From the NCBI GenBank assembly GCA_036390995.1, contig DASWAT010000067.1, positions 1 to 42,373 on the forward strand: a DNA stretch of 42,373 bases. The letters are read 5' to 3'. Below the pieces are notes generated by a model. It was not told where the DNA came from and did no database searches. It worked only from the letters and a program-made list of their open reading frames with translations. The translations under genes and the position numbers were made by a program. Position 1 is the first letter of the stretch; the number at the start of each line of letters is the position of its first letter. Positions 6,693-14,837 of the stretch are shown piece after piece. The stretch comes from DASQQQ01 sp036390995. Lineage in GTDB: Bacteria > Actinomycetota > UBA4738 > HRBIN12.

Positions 6693-8258
6693 ATGGACCC
6701 GGGAACGATCCAGCGCCGCAGATGGGCGACCCTGGCGGTCCTGTGCCTGTCGCTGGTCGTGATCGGCATGGACAACACGATCCTGAACGTGGCGCTGCCC
6801 ACGCTGGTGCGGGACCTGGGGGCCTCTGCTAGCCAGCTGCAGTGGATCGTGGACGCGTACGTCCTGGTCTTCGCGGGGCTCCTGCTCAGTATGGGGAGCC
6901 TTGGTGACCGGTTCGGTCGCAAGCGGGCGCTGAACGCTGGGTTGCTGATCTTCGCCGCCGGGTCCGTGGCGTCCGCGTTCGCCGGGTCGGCGCAGGTGCT
7001 GATCGCCACCCGCGCGCTGATGGGGGTGGGCGGAGCCCTGATCATGCCGTCCACGCTGTCCATCATCACGAACGTGTTCCAAGGCCCCGAGCGTGGACGC
7101 GCGATCGGCGTCTGGGCCGGCGTCGCCGGCCTCGGCATCGTGCTCGCCCCGGTGGTCGGTGGCTGGCTCCTCGAACACTTCTGGTGGGGATCGGTCTTCC
7201 TGGTGAACGTGCCGATCGTGGGTGTTGCGCTGGCGGCGGGAGCGTCGCTGGTGCCGGAATCGCGCGATCCGCACGCCGCGCGGCTCGATCCCATCGGCGC
7301 CCTGCTATCGATCGCCGGGCTGACGGCGCTCGTCTACGGGATCATCGAGGCCCCGAACCATGGCTGGACCGACGCCGTGACGCTGTGGTCGTTCGCCGCG
7401 GCGGCCGTGCTGCTGACGGTGTTCGCGATCTGGGAGCTCCGTTCGTCCCATCCCATGCTGCCGATCCACTTCTTCCGGAACCGGCGGTTCTCGTCGGCGG
7501 CCGTGGCGATCACGCTGGTGTTCTTCGCGATGTTCGGAACGATCTTCGTGCTCACCCAGCACCTGCAGTTCGTCCTCGGGTACACGCCGCTGCAGGCCGG
7601 CATCCGGGTCCTGCCCCTCGCCACGCTCATCCTGTCTGCCCCGCTGTCCGCCAGGGCGGTCGAGCGGGTCGGGACGAAGGCGGTCGTCACCGGGGGACTC
7701 CTGGTCGTGGCGTCGGGGCTGTGGCTCTTGTCCACCGTGAGCATCGGCGACGGATACCCGCTGGTGGCGTGGACGACCGCGATCCTGGGTGTCGGGATGG
7801 GGATGACCATGGCGCCGGCCACGGAGTCGGTGATGGGCTCGCTGCCGCTCGCCAAGACCGGGGTCGGGTCGGCCATGAACGACACCACCCGGATGGTCGG
7901 CGGTGCGTTGGGCGTCGCGGTGGTCGGGAGTGTCCTGTCCTCCGCCTATGCCGCGGGCATAGCCCCTGCGCTGTCCGCCGTGCCCGACCCGCGCGTCGCG
8001 GCGGCCGCGGGCGACTCGATCGGGGCGGCGGTCGCCATCGCTCACCGGGTCGGCCCGGCCGGCCAGCCGCTGGTGGATGCGGCCCGCGTCGCTTTCGTCG
8101 ATGGGATGGGGAGCGCGGTGCTGGTGGCGGCGGGCGTGGCGGCGCTGGGCGCGCTGGCGGCCCTGGCATCCCTGCCGTCTCGCCCTGGCCGGCCGGCCCC
8201 GGCGTTCGCCGGGGAGCCAGCGGCTGCCGCGAAGGAGTTCGTCGGGGTGGCAAGATGA
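6693..8258 (+). CDS. MFS drug exporter, DHA2 (14-helix, EmrB/QacA-like) family
   Basis: A 521-residue polytopic inner-membrane antiporter. It begins TLAVLCLSLVVIGMDNTILNVALPTL, the DHA2 motif D1. Motif A follows as GSLGDRFGRKRAL, and motif C as APVVGGWLLEHFWWG. Two extra central helices and a hydrophobic C-terminal pair bring the total to about 14, typical of proton-driven multidrug exporters. The ATG at 6693 is preceded by GAGGAGGAGA. Its stop overlaps the start of the TetR gene (ATGA). The promoter carries a palindrome that TetR probably binds, so expression should rise when TetR meets a transported drug. Substrates unknown. Confidence 0.9.
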   Translation: MDPGTIQRRRWATLAVLCLSLVVIGMDNTILNVALPTLVRDLGASASQLQWIVDAYVLVFAGLLLSMGSLGDRFGRKRALNAGLLIFAAGSVASAFAGSAQVLIATRALMGVGGALIMPSTLSIITNVFQGPERGRAIGVWAGVAGLGIVLAPVVGGWLLEHFWWGSVFLVNVPIVGVALAAGASLVPESRDPHAARLDPIGALLSIAGLTALVYGIIEAPNHGWTDAVTLWSFAAAAVLLTVFAIWELRSSHPMLPIHFFRNRRFSSAAVAITLVFFAMFGTIFVLTQHLQFVLGYTPLQAGIRVLPLATLILSAPLSARAVERVGTKAVVTGGLLVVASGLWLLSTVSIGDGYPLVAWTTAILGVGMGMTMAPATESVMGSLPLAKTGVGSAMNDTTRMVGGALGVAVVGSVLSSAYAAGIAPALSAVPDPRVAAAAGDSIGAAVAIAHRVGPAGQPLVDAARVAFVDGMGSAVLVAAGVAALGALAALASLPSRPGRPAPAFAGEPAAAAKEFVGVAR

Positions 8259-8893
8259 GCCCGAGCGCCACGGCGTTCGATCTCATGGCCGGTCCGAGCA
8301 CCGATCGCGCGGTCCGTCCGCCCGGGCGCCCCAGGAGCGCCCGGGCGGATCGGGCCATCCTGGAAGCGGCGCTCGCCGCCTTCGTGGAACAAGGCTTCGA
8401 CGGCATGAGCATCGAAGGGGTGGCGGAGCGGGCGGGGGTGGGCAAGACGACGATCTACCGGCGATGGGCCTCGAAGGAAGAGCTCGTGGCGGCGGCCGTG
8501 GGCACCTTGGTCCAAGACGTCGACGTCGCCGACACGGGGGCGGTACGGGAAGATGTGCTGGCGCTGGTGCGGCAGCTCGCCCGCTTGTTCCGGTCGCGGG
8601 ACGCGGGTGCGGCGCTCCCTCGCATGGTCGGCCAGGTCGCATCGGGCTCGCCTTTGGGGCGGGCCTACGTGGAGCAGGTCATCATGCCGCGTCGGCGGGC
8701 GGCCGCCGAGGCCCTTCGCAGGGGGATCAGGCGACGGGAGCTGCGGGAGGACCTCGACGTCGAGCTCGCCGTCGACCAGCTCTTGGGTCCCCTGATCGTG
8801 CGCAGGCTGTTCGCGGGTGCCTCGAGCCTGCGCCGAGACCTGCCCGAGCAGATCGTGGACGCCGCGCTGCGCGGGATGCGCCCCGACGTCTGA
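8255..8893 (+). CDS. TetR family transcriptional repressor
   Basis: A 212-residue regulator. After a variable N-terminus, the DNA-binding domain reads RAILEAALAAFVEQGFDGMSIEGVAERAGVGKTTIYRRW, a textbook TetR helix-turn-helix. The remaining alpha-helical part, with a conserved DQLLGPLIVRRLF segment, is the TetR_C-like ligand domain. It is translationally coupled to the MFS exporter and very likely represses it through the inverted repeat at 6647-6666. The ligand is not predictable. It converges on the alpha-mannosidase gene with 20 bases between stops. Confidence 0.9.
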   Translation: MSPSATAFDLMAGPSTDRAVRPPGRPRSARADRAILEAALAAFVEQGFDGMSIEGVAERAGVGKTTIYRRWASKEELVAAAVGTLVQDVDVADTGAVREDVLALVRQLARLFRSRDAGAALPRMVGQVASGSPLGRAYVEQVIMPRRRAAAEALRRGIRRRELREDLDVELAVDQLLGPLIVRRLFAGASSLRRDLPEQIVDAALRGMRPDV

Positions 8894-8913
8894 GCCCACC
8901 CGGCGCCGGACGG

Positions 8914-11079
8914 TCAGCCGGTCGCCACCGTCTCGATCCGAGCCGGACCGAGCCGCACGTCCCGGTCTGCGACGGTCGCGTTCACCGGCCGGTCGGCCCA
9001 CGGGTTCCACACGCGGACCTCCACGGCTCCCACGGATCGCCGCACGTTCGACAGCACGGCGTCGCCGCCGATCTCGAGGAGGGTGCCGGAGGCCGGGAGG
9101 TCGCCCCCGCCCGAGGCCGGGATGTCGAGGAAGGGGAGCGCGAACCGCTCCCATCCGGGCAGCAGATCCTCCCGGGTGGCGTTGCGCTGCACGGCGATGG
9201 AGAACCGGGTCGTCCCGAGCATCTGGGCGTCCGGCGTCGGGACGTCGGGGCCGGCGGCGAACGGCCGGGTGGCGAGGTGTTCTCGGCTGATCGTACCGAC
9301 GCAGCGGAGCAACGTGATGGCGAGCTCGTCGCCGGCCACCTCGTACTCGAAAGCGCCCTCGTGATACACGGCAACGCCTGCGGCGAGCACCACGTGCCGG
9401 GCCGGCCAGGTGGGGGAGGGTGCCTCGAGCTCGCCGCCCTCCGAGACCAGCCCGCGCTCCACGAGCTCGAACGGGGCTCCCGCGACCGAACCGTTCGCGC
9501 GTTCGGGTAGTCGAACGTGCAGCCGGAGGCGGTGGTCGCGCCCGCGGTTGTCGATCTCGCCGTCCACGCGGAGGAACGGCTCGTCCGCACGACCGGAGAT
9601 CCTCAGCCGGACGTCCATGTCGTCGAACCGGGCCACGATCCCTCCGCCTCCCACGTGGAGGTCGGTCGGCGGGGACGGCGCACCTCCGTCCGCCGCGGGG
9701 CAGAAGTTGTAGAGGTCCCCGACGTCGGACTCGTCACGCAAGGAAAACGCAAGTTGGTCGGCCAGGATCCAGGCGTCGTCGATCCGCACCTCGACGGTTC
9801 GGCCGGATGGGGCGACCGGGCCTGCCTCCACCCGCCAGCCGAGGCCTGGAACACCCTCACGCTCGAACGGCGACGGGTTGAACCGAAGGATGCCAGGCGA
9901 AGGGACACGCGATCCCAGCACCTGCAGCGCGCCAGCGACGATCGCCTCGCCGATGACACGAACCTCCGCGTAGCGCGCGTCCACGTCGCGCGCGACCCGG
10001 TCGTGCGAACAACCGCACACCGAGTCGTGCGCCCCGTTCCAGAGCATGAGGGTCCATGCGCGCTCGAGCTCCTCGGCGGGCCAATCCACGCCGGGGACCA
10101 GCGCCGCCAGCGGTTCGGCGTAGCGCTCCAGCAGCGCCTCCATCCGTCCGCGTTCGCGCTTCTGGTGCACTCGCGCCGAGTACACGTTCGGCAGGAGGTG
10201 GGCTCGGGCCGACGACCGGAGCTCGCCTCGCCACACGGGGAGACCGTCGGGCTCGTCAACGTCCAGGTGATCGCGCAGTGATCCGACCCTCACGGACACG
10301 CCCGGCAGGAGCTCCTGGGCACGCGTGAGACGCTCGGGCAGCGAGGCGTCGGGCCCCGAGTGATCCGAGCCGACGGTGACGAGCATCCGGTCCGTGGCCA
10401 GGAACGGAGAGAGGTGTTCTACCTTGCGCCGCAACGCCTCTGCCAAGGCCGTGGGTTCCGCGAACCGGTGCAGGTCTCCGCCCAGGACGTAGCCGAAGGC
10501 GAGGTACTCGGTGAGGACCGCACTGCCGTCCGGCGCCTCCCACCGGAACTTCGTGCGATCGATCGCCTGGGGGACCCCGCGCCACAGGACCGCGCGATCG
10601 ATCCCCGCCTGCCGGAGGATCTGCGGCATCTGGCCGATGTGGCCGAACTGGTCGGGGAGGTAGCCGATCTCGAGGGCCCGGCCGATCTCGCGGGCCCGGG
10701 CCAGTCCCATCTCGAGGTTGCGGATGTGCGACTCGCCCGAGGTGAGGAACTCGTCCATCTGCGTGACCCACGGCCCCGCCGAGAGCTTCCCCTCGCGGAC
10801 CAGGCGACCGACGTCGGCCTCCCGCTCTGGACGGACCGCCAGGTAGTCGTCGATCATCGCCGTCTGCCCGTCGAGGTGGAAGTGCGGGAACCCTCGGTCG
10901 GCCAGGTCGATCAGCGTGTCCATCATGTCGACCAGCCGTTCGAGGAACCGGTCGAAGGGCTCGTACCACTCGCGGTCCCAGTGCGTGTGGGGGACGAGGG
11001 TGATGCGGGTCGGCTCCACGGCGCGCAGTCTCTCACGGCCGTCGCGCCTGCTGGCAAACGCGTCCTGGAGGTCGGACAC
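8914..11079 (-). CDS. Glycoside hydrolase family 38 alpha-mannosidase
   Basis: A 721-residue retaining alpha-mannosidase. The zinc-binding motif HTHWDREWY (His31, His33, Asp35) opens the catalytic domain; Asp143 in PDQFGHIGQMPQIL is the probable nucleophile, and NGAHDSVCGCSHD supplies the further metal ligand region. A middle three-helix domain and C-terminal beta domains follow. GH38 members include lysosomal-type alpha-mannosidases and the bacterial mannosylglycerate-type hydrolase MngB; this one is shorter than MngB and its substrate is open. No signal peptide, so cytoplasmic. It starts with GTG at 11079 after a weak CGGAG; GTG at VEPTRITL is an alternative. Confidence 0.85.
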   Translation of the reverse strand: MSDLQDAFASRRDGRERLRAVEPTRITLVPHTHWDREWYEPFDRFLERLVDMMDTLIDLADRGFPHFHLDGQTAMIDDYLAVRPEREADVGRLVREGKLSAGPWVTQMDEFLTSGESHIRNLEMGLARAREIGRALEIGYLPDQFGHIGQMPQILRQAGIDRAVLWRGVPQAIDRTKFRWEAPDGSAVLTEYLAFGYVLGGDLHRFAEPTALAEALRRKVEHLSPFLATDRMLVTVGSDHSGPDASLPERLTRAQELLPGVSVRVGSLRDHLDVDEPDGLPVWRGELRSSARAHLLPNVYSARVHQKRERGRMEALLERYAEPLAALVPGVDWPAEELERAWTLMLWNGAHDSVCGCSHDRVARDVDARYAEVRVIGEAIVAGALQVLGSRVPSPGILRFNPSPFEREGVPGLGWRVEAGPVAPSGRTVEVRIDDAWILADQLAFSLRDESDVGDLYNFCPAADGGAPSPPTDLHVGGGGIVARFDDMDVRLRISGRADEPFLRVDGEIDNRGRDHRLRLHVRLPERANGSVAGAPFELVERGLVSEGGELEAPSPTWPARHVVLAAGVAVYHEGAFEYEVAGDELAITLLRCVGTISREHLATRPFAAGPDVPTPDAQMLGTTRFSIAVQRNATREDLLPGWERFALPFLDIPASGGGDLPASGTLLEIGGDAVLSNVRRSVGAVEVRVWNPWADRPVNATVADRDVRLGPARIETVATG

Positions 11080-11126
11080 TCCGCTGGGTGGGCGGCGTCC
11101 GACCGCCTCTGGAGGAAGGTCAAGCG

Positions 11127-11639
11127 ATGTTCGATCTCGGAACGCCGTGGTGGCAGATCGTCCTGCGCAGTCTCATGGTCTACGCGGCCGTGTTCGCGGG
11201 GCTGCGACTGATGGGCAAGCGGCAGCTCGGCCAGATGACCGTGTTCGATCTGGTGGTGATCCTGCTGATCGCGAACGCGGTGCAGAACGCGATGGTAGGG
11301 CCCGACAGCTCGCTCCAGGGCGGGATCCTGGCGGCGGCCATCCTGTTGGCGGTCAACTTCGTCGTCGCACGGATCCGCCTTCTGACGCCCCGGTTCGAGC
11401 GGCTGCTGGAGGGGACCCCCACGATGCTGATCCGCGACGGTCGCTATCTGCCGGCGAACCTGCGGAAGGAGGGGATCGACCGCGAGGAGATCGAGTCCGC
11501 GCTCCGCGAGCATGGCTTGTCGGCGGCGGAGGACGCTCGGGTCGCCTACCTCGAGCCGGACGGTTCGATCAGCATCATCCCCATGACCGAGCACGTCCTA
11601 CGCAGCCGGAAGCGGGTCCGCCAGCTCAAGAAGCACTGA
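11127..11639 (+). CDS. DUF421 (YetF-like) membrane protein
   Basis: A 170-residue protein with three N-terminal hydrophobic helices (about residues 10-90) and a soluble C-terminal domain. The family landmarks are RLMGKRQLGQMTVFDLVVILLIANAVQNAM, then LLEGTPTMLIRDGRYLPANLRKEGI, typical of DUF421. The function of the family is poorly defined; Bacillus YetF is linked to spores and membranes, which says little here. ATG at 11127 is preceded by GGAGGAAGG with good spacing. The gene is divergent from the mannosidase (47 bases) and ends 9 bases from the convergent AI-2E-family gene. Confidence 0.85.
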   Translation: MFDLGTPWWQIVLRSLMVYAAVFAGLRLMGKRQLGQMTVFDLVVILLIANAVQNAMVGPDSSLQGGILAAAILLAVNFVVARIRLLTPRFERLLEGTPTMLIRDGRYLPANLRKEGIDREEIESALREHGLSAAEDARVAYLEPDGSISIIPMTEHVLRSRKRVRQLKKH

Positions 11640-11648
11640 CCCGAGTCG

Positions 11649-12905
11649 TCACCTCCGCGGCTCCGCCTTCGTCCGTCGCCACCGGACGAACGGGCTGCTC
11701 CTCGCCGACGGTTCCGGCGGAGCCGTTTCCTGCAGGTCGCTCGCTGCGGCGGGCAACCGCTCCCGGGTTAGCTCGGTCTCTACGACCTCGTGCCGGGTCA
11801 GGTAGCTGGAAACGATGGCCTGGATGATGGCTGCTGCCGGGAGAGCTAGGAAGGCGCCCACGACGCCGTTCAGGCTGCCTCCGGCGAGCGCCGCGAAGAA
11901 CGCGACGGCTGGATGGAGCTGCATGGTCCGCCCCGTGATCCGGGGGCTGAACAGGTAGTTCTCGATCTGCTGATACACGAAGACGTAGATCAGGAAGAAC
12001 AGCGCCGACCACGGGTCCGACAGGACCGCCACCAGAAGCGGCACAGCCGCCGCGATGTAGGTCCCGATCACCGGTATGAACTGGGAGACGAACCCCATCC
12101 ACAGCGCGAGCGGGACGGCGAACGGAACGCCGAGCGCCATCAGCACGATGAACGAGAACAGCGCCGACAGCGCGGCGAGCAGGAGCCGTGAGTACAGGTA
12201 GCCACCGGTCTTGTCGATCGCCACCTCCCAGATGTCCAGGACCTCGCGCTGCCGCCGGGGCGTGAGCACGGAGCACACGGTCCGGCGGACCCGGGGTCCG
12301 TCGGCGACCAGGTAGAAGGTGAACAAGAAGATCGTGAGCATCTGGAACACGATGCCGAGGATGCGGACACCGATCGACGCGACGTTCGACGCGATGTTCC
12401 CGATGTCGATCTTCGCGCTGCTGATCCGATCGACGATCTGCCGCGTCTCCAGCTTGTAGTTGAACCAACGCTCCGTGTAGACGCTCGCTTGTCTGACCAG
12501 CTTCGGAAGCTCGTTCACCAGCTGCTGCACCTGGTCGACGACCAGCGGCACCATGAGGCCGAGCATCGTGAGGAAGACCAGCGCCACGCCGGCCAATACC
12601 GCCCCCGTTGCCAGGCCGCGCCTCCATCCCCGCTTGGCGAGCCAGTTCACCGCCGGCTCGAGGGCGAAGGACAGGAACAGCGCCGTGATGAGCCAGATGA
12701 CGAGGTCCCGGAGCTTGCGGAACAGCGTCAGGGCCGCGAACGCCGCGAATGCAGCCAGGATCACCAGGAGGATCAAGCGGGGGATCCACGGCGGCATCCG
12801 GGCGGCCTCCGGCGGTGGTCCGGCGGGCTCGCTCCGCGGCGCGCCCGGACGGGCCGATGGCGCCTCGGCGGGCTCGGGAGCCTCGACCGGCTCGGAGTCT
12901 CGCAT
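11649..12905 (-). CDS. AI-2E family (TqsA/PerM-like) permease
   Basis: A 418-residue membrane protein with about eight hydrophobic helices. A Pro/Ala/Glu-rich cytoplasmic N-terminus precedes the first helix pair (LILLVILAAFAAFAAL). The family landmarks are the long amphipathic middle region, GFVSQFIPVIGTYIAAAVPLLVAVL and FVYQQIENYLFSPRITG, followed by AGGSLNGVVGAFLALPAAA. Members include the AI-2 exporter TqsA and Na+(Li+)/H+ antiporters, so the name does not fix the substrate. The ATG lies 9 nt after a TACCCT hexamer. Divergent from the DUF309 gene. Confidence 0.87.
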   Translation of the reverse strand: MRDSEPVEAPEPAEAPSARPGAPRSEPAGPPPEAARMPPWIPRLILLVILAAFAAFAALTLFRKLRDLVIWLITALFLSFALEPAVNWLAKRGWRRGLATGAVLAGVALVFLTMLGLMVPLVVDQVQQLVNELPKLVRQASVYTERWFNYKLETRQIVDRISSAKIDIGNIASNVASIGVRILGIVFQMLTIFLFTFYLVADGPRVRRTVCSVLTPRRQREVLDIWEVAIDKTGGYLYSRLLLAALSALFSFIVLMALGVPFAVPLALWMGFVSQFIPVIGTYIAAAVPLLVAVLSDPWSALFFLIYVFVYQQIENYLFSPRITGRTMQLHPAVAFFAALAGGSLNGVVGAFLALPAAAIIQAIVSSYLTRHEVVETELTRERLPAAASDLQETAPPEPSARSSPFVRWRRTKAEPRR

Positions 12906-12914
12906 CGTTCGCTG

Positions 12915-12920
12915 AGGGTA
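12915..12920 (-). promoter_or_regulatory. -10 hexamer TACCCT for AI-2E-family gene
   Basis: On the minus strand TACCCT is followed by 9 nt and the ATG at 12905; there is no ribosome site between them. Confidence 0.4.
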
Positions 12921-12975
12921 TCGGCGGACGGTGCCGGCCGCCACCACCCGGGCCCGCCTTCGCGAGCAGCGCCGG

Positions 12976-12981
12976 TACGAT
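12976..12981 (+). promoter_or_regulatory. -10 hexamer TACGAT for DUF309 gene
   Basis: TACGAT is followed by 6 nt and the ATG at 12988, with no Shine-Dalgarno sequence, consistent with leaderless initiation. Confidence 0.5.
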
Positions 12982-12987
12982 GGCCCC

Positions 12988-13479
12988 ATGCTCGAGGACG
13001 CGAGAGGCAAGACCGGCAAGCCCACCGAGAAGCGCAACAAGCCGAAGCGCCCTCGGGACGAGCTCGGCCGTCCCCAGCCCTGGGCTGCCGAGGATCGCCT
13101 GGAGCTCGAGGACTTCGACGCCTTGCCGCTCGAGGAGAACCACCGGCTCGGGCGGGCACACTTCAACGCTGGGCGGTTCTTCCCGGCCCATGAGGCCTGG
13201 GAGACGGCCTGGAAGCAGGCCCGGAACACGGACGACGCCGAGTTCTTCAAGGGCCTGTCGCAGCTCGGCGCCGGCTACGTGCACCTACTCCGAGGCAACG
13301 CCCACGGAGCCGTACGGTTGCTCCGGCGAGCGGCGGGGCGGATCGGCAAGTACCCGAAAGGGCACCTCGCGGTCGATACCGCGTCGGTGAGCCACGCCGC
13401 CGAACGAGATGCGGCCGCGGTCGAATCCGGCGACCTGATCCCCGGTGAGTCCGCTCCGGTCGGCGCCCCCGTGGTTTGA
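12988..13479 (+). CDS. DUF309 domain protein
   Basis: A 163-residue soluble protein. A charged N-terminal tail (about 45 residues, rich in Lys, Arg and Glu) precedes the DUF309 signature RAHFNAGRFFPAHEAWETAWK, then FFKGLSQLGAGYVHLLRGNAHGAVRLLRRA. The fold is a helical bundle; the conserved His and Glu residues suggest a metal or ligand site, but no reaction is known for the family. The start at 12988 is favoured because a -10 hexamer sits 6 nt upstream and no ribosome site exists. It is followed in the same direction by the methyltransferase, 46 bases on. Confidence 0.8.
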   Translation: MLEDARGKTGKPTEKRNKPKRPRDELGRPQPWAAEDRLELEDFDALPLEENHRLGRAHFNAGRFFPAHEAWETAWKQARNTDDAEFFKGLSQLGAGYVHLLRGNAHGAVRLLRRAAGRIGKYPKGHLAVDTASVSHAAERDAAAVESGDLIPGESAPVGAPVV

Positions 13480-13485
13480 GCCCGC

Positions 13486-13515
13486 TTGACTGTTGCGCTG
13501 CAGCCTGCGCACCAT
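13486..13515 (+). promoter_or_regulatory. Possible promoter TTGACT-18-CACCAT for methyltransferase
   Basis: TTGACT (13486-13491) is a near-consensus -35. The best -10 at a reasonable distance is CACCAT (13510-13515), 10 nt before the ATG at 13526. Weak -10, so low confidence. Confidence 0.3.
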
Positions 13516-13525
13516 GGGGGCCGGG

Positions 13526-14290
13526 ATGAGCGCGACCACGGCCTACGAGGAGCGGGAGTGGAAGGGGCGGACCGGCCCTTTTGACTACCTCATCAACCCC
13601 GGGGTCTTCGCTCCGACCCACACCAGTCAGACCATCGCCGAAGCCCTCGAGATCGAGCCGGACGACACGGTGATCGACGTGGGCTGCGGCAGCGGCGTTC
13701 TCTCCTTCGTCTCGGCGCGTCTGGGCGCCCGCCGGGTGATCGGCTGCGACATCTCCGAGGAGGCGGTGGAGGTGGCCCGCGAGAACGCCCGGCGCCTGCG
13801 GGTGACCGATCGCGTGGAGTTCCGCGTGGGGAGCCTCCTGGAGCCGGTCCGGGGGGAGAAGGCGAACGTGATCATCGGCGACGTGTCGGGCATCCCCGAC
13901 GAGATCGCCCAGGTGTCCGGCTGGTTCCCCGACGGACGGGCCGGCGGGCCAACCGGCTCGGAGCTCCCGGCGGCGATGCTCGAGAGCATCCGCGAGAACG
14001 ACTGCCTCGCCCCGGGCGGCCGACTCTACCTGCCGACCGGAACGATCCAGGCCGAGAACCGCATCCTCGAGGTGGCCAGGCGGATCTTCGGGGCGGCCAA
14101 CCTCCAGGCCCTGAAGTCGCGGGAGTTCCCGCTTCCCGACGTCGTGGCCAAGTCGAAGGCCGTGGCCCAGATGATGAAGGACGGGATCCTCGACCTCCAC
14201 GCCCGCGGCAGCCGGCTGCTGTGGCGGCTGCAGGTGTGGCGCTGCGTGCTTCCCCCGGCGAGCTCGACCACCCGGCTGACCTCCGGCTGA
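13526..14290 (+). CDS. Class I SAM-dependent methyltransferase (PrmA-like)
   Basis: A 254-residue protein with a Rossmann methyltransferase core: motif I is VIDVGCGSGVLSFVSARLGA, motif II GCDISEEAVEVARENA, and motif III-like VEFRVGSL. These resemble ribosomal protein L11 methyltransferase and related PrmA-like enzymes. The catalytic-site motif expected next (an NPP- or NI-type tetrapeptide) reads IIGDVSGIPDE, so the substrate is probably neither L11 nor a release factor. The C-terminal part is less conserved. The ATG at 13514 in the same frame is an alternative start. Target unknown. Confidence 0.75.
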   Translation: MSATTAYEEREWKGRTGPFDYLINPGVFAPTHTSQTIAEALEIEPDDTVIDVGCGSGVLSFVSARLGARRVIGCDISEEAVEVARENARRLRVTDRVEFRVGSLLEPVRGEKANVIIGDVSGIPDEIAQVSGWFPDGRAGGPTGSELPAAMLESIRENDCLAPGGRLYLPTGTIQAENRILEVARRIFGAANLQALKSREFPLPDVVAKSKAVAQMMKDGILDLHARGSRLLWRLQVWRCVLPPASSTTRLTSG

Positions 14291-14309
14291 GCCGGCCGGA
14301 AGGACGACC

Positions 14310-14816
14310 TCAGTCGGCCGGGCGGACCTCGGCCACGGACCGCACCTCGAACCCCGCCTCCCGCAGGAACGCCGCGCCGCCCCGGTCGATCGCAAGGACG
14401 ATGAGGACGATCGCGCAGCCCGCGGCCTCGAGCGCGGTCGCCGCCTTCGCCACCTGATGGCCCGTCGTGGACACGTCCTCGATCAGCGCGACCCGGGCGC
14501 CGGCCGGCGCGTGGCCCTCGACCTGGGCGCGCGTGCCGTATCCCTTCGGCTCCTTGCGGACGACCGCGATCGGCATGCCGGTCTCGAGGCCTACCGCGGC
14601 CACCAGCAAGGTGGCCGCCCCCTCGGGTGCCGCGAGATGGGTGACATCCTTCGGCAGGAGCCCGGCCACCGAATGGGCCACCTCCTTCAGCAGCGGTGGA
14701 TCGGTGAGGAATCGGAACTTGTCGAAGTACGTGCCGGAACGCTTGCCGGAGGACAGGACGAAGTCGCCGTGGATCTCCGATGCGTCCAGCAGCCGCTGCG
14801 CCAGGTCGTCGGACAT
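14310..14816 (-). CDS. pyrE: Orotate phosphoribosyltransferase
   Basis: A 168-residue type I phosphoribosyltransferase that joins orotate to PRPP, giving OMP, the fifth step of UMP synthesis. FVLSSGKRSGTYFDKFRF is the orotate/N-terminal loop; the PRPP-binding motif is VALIEDVSTTGHQ, and VVRKEPKGYG is the flexible catalytic loop. The length is slightly short of the usual 200 residues but all key motifs are present. The start at 14816 is favoured over ATG 14828 by a TATGCT hexamer 7 nt upstream. It is divergent from pyrD with only 21 bases between start codons. Confidence 0.9.
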   Translation of the reverse strand: MSDDLAQRLLDASEIHGDFVLSSGKRSGTYFDKFRFLTDPPLLKEVAHSVAGLLPKDVTHLAAPEGAATLLVAAVGLETGMPIAVVRKEPKGYGTRAQVEGHAPAGARVALIEDVSTTGHQVAKAATALEAAGCAIVLIVLAIDRGGAAFLREAGFEVRSVAEVRPAD

Positions 14817-14822
14817 GGCGGG

Positions 14823-14829
14823 TAGCATA
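14823..14829. promoter_or_regulatory. Shared bidirectional -10, TAGCATA, between pyrE and pyrD
   Basis: Reading rightward, TAGCAT (14823-14828) is followed by 9 nt and the pyrD ATG. Reading leftward, TATGCT (14829-14824) is followed by 7 nt and the pyrE ATG. The overlapping hexamers would drive both genes as leaderless transcripts. Confidence 0.55.
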
Positions 14830-14837
14830 GGCGCTCG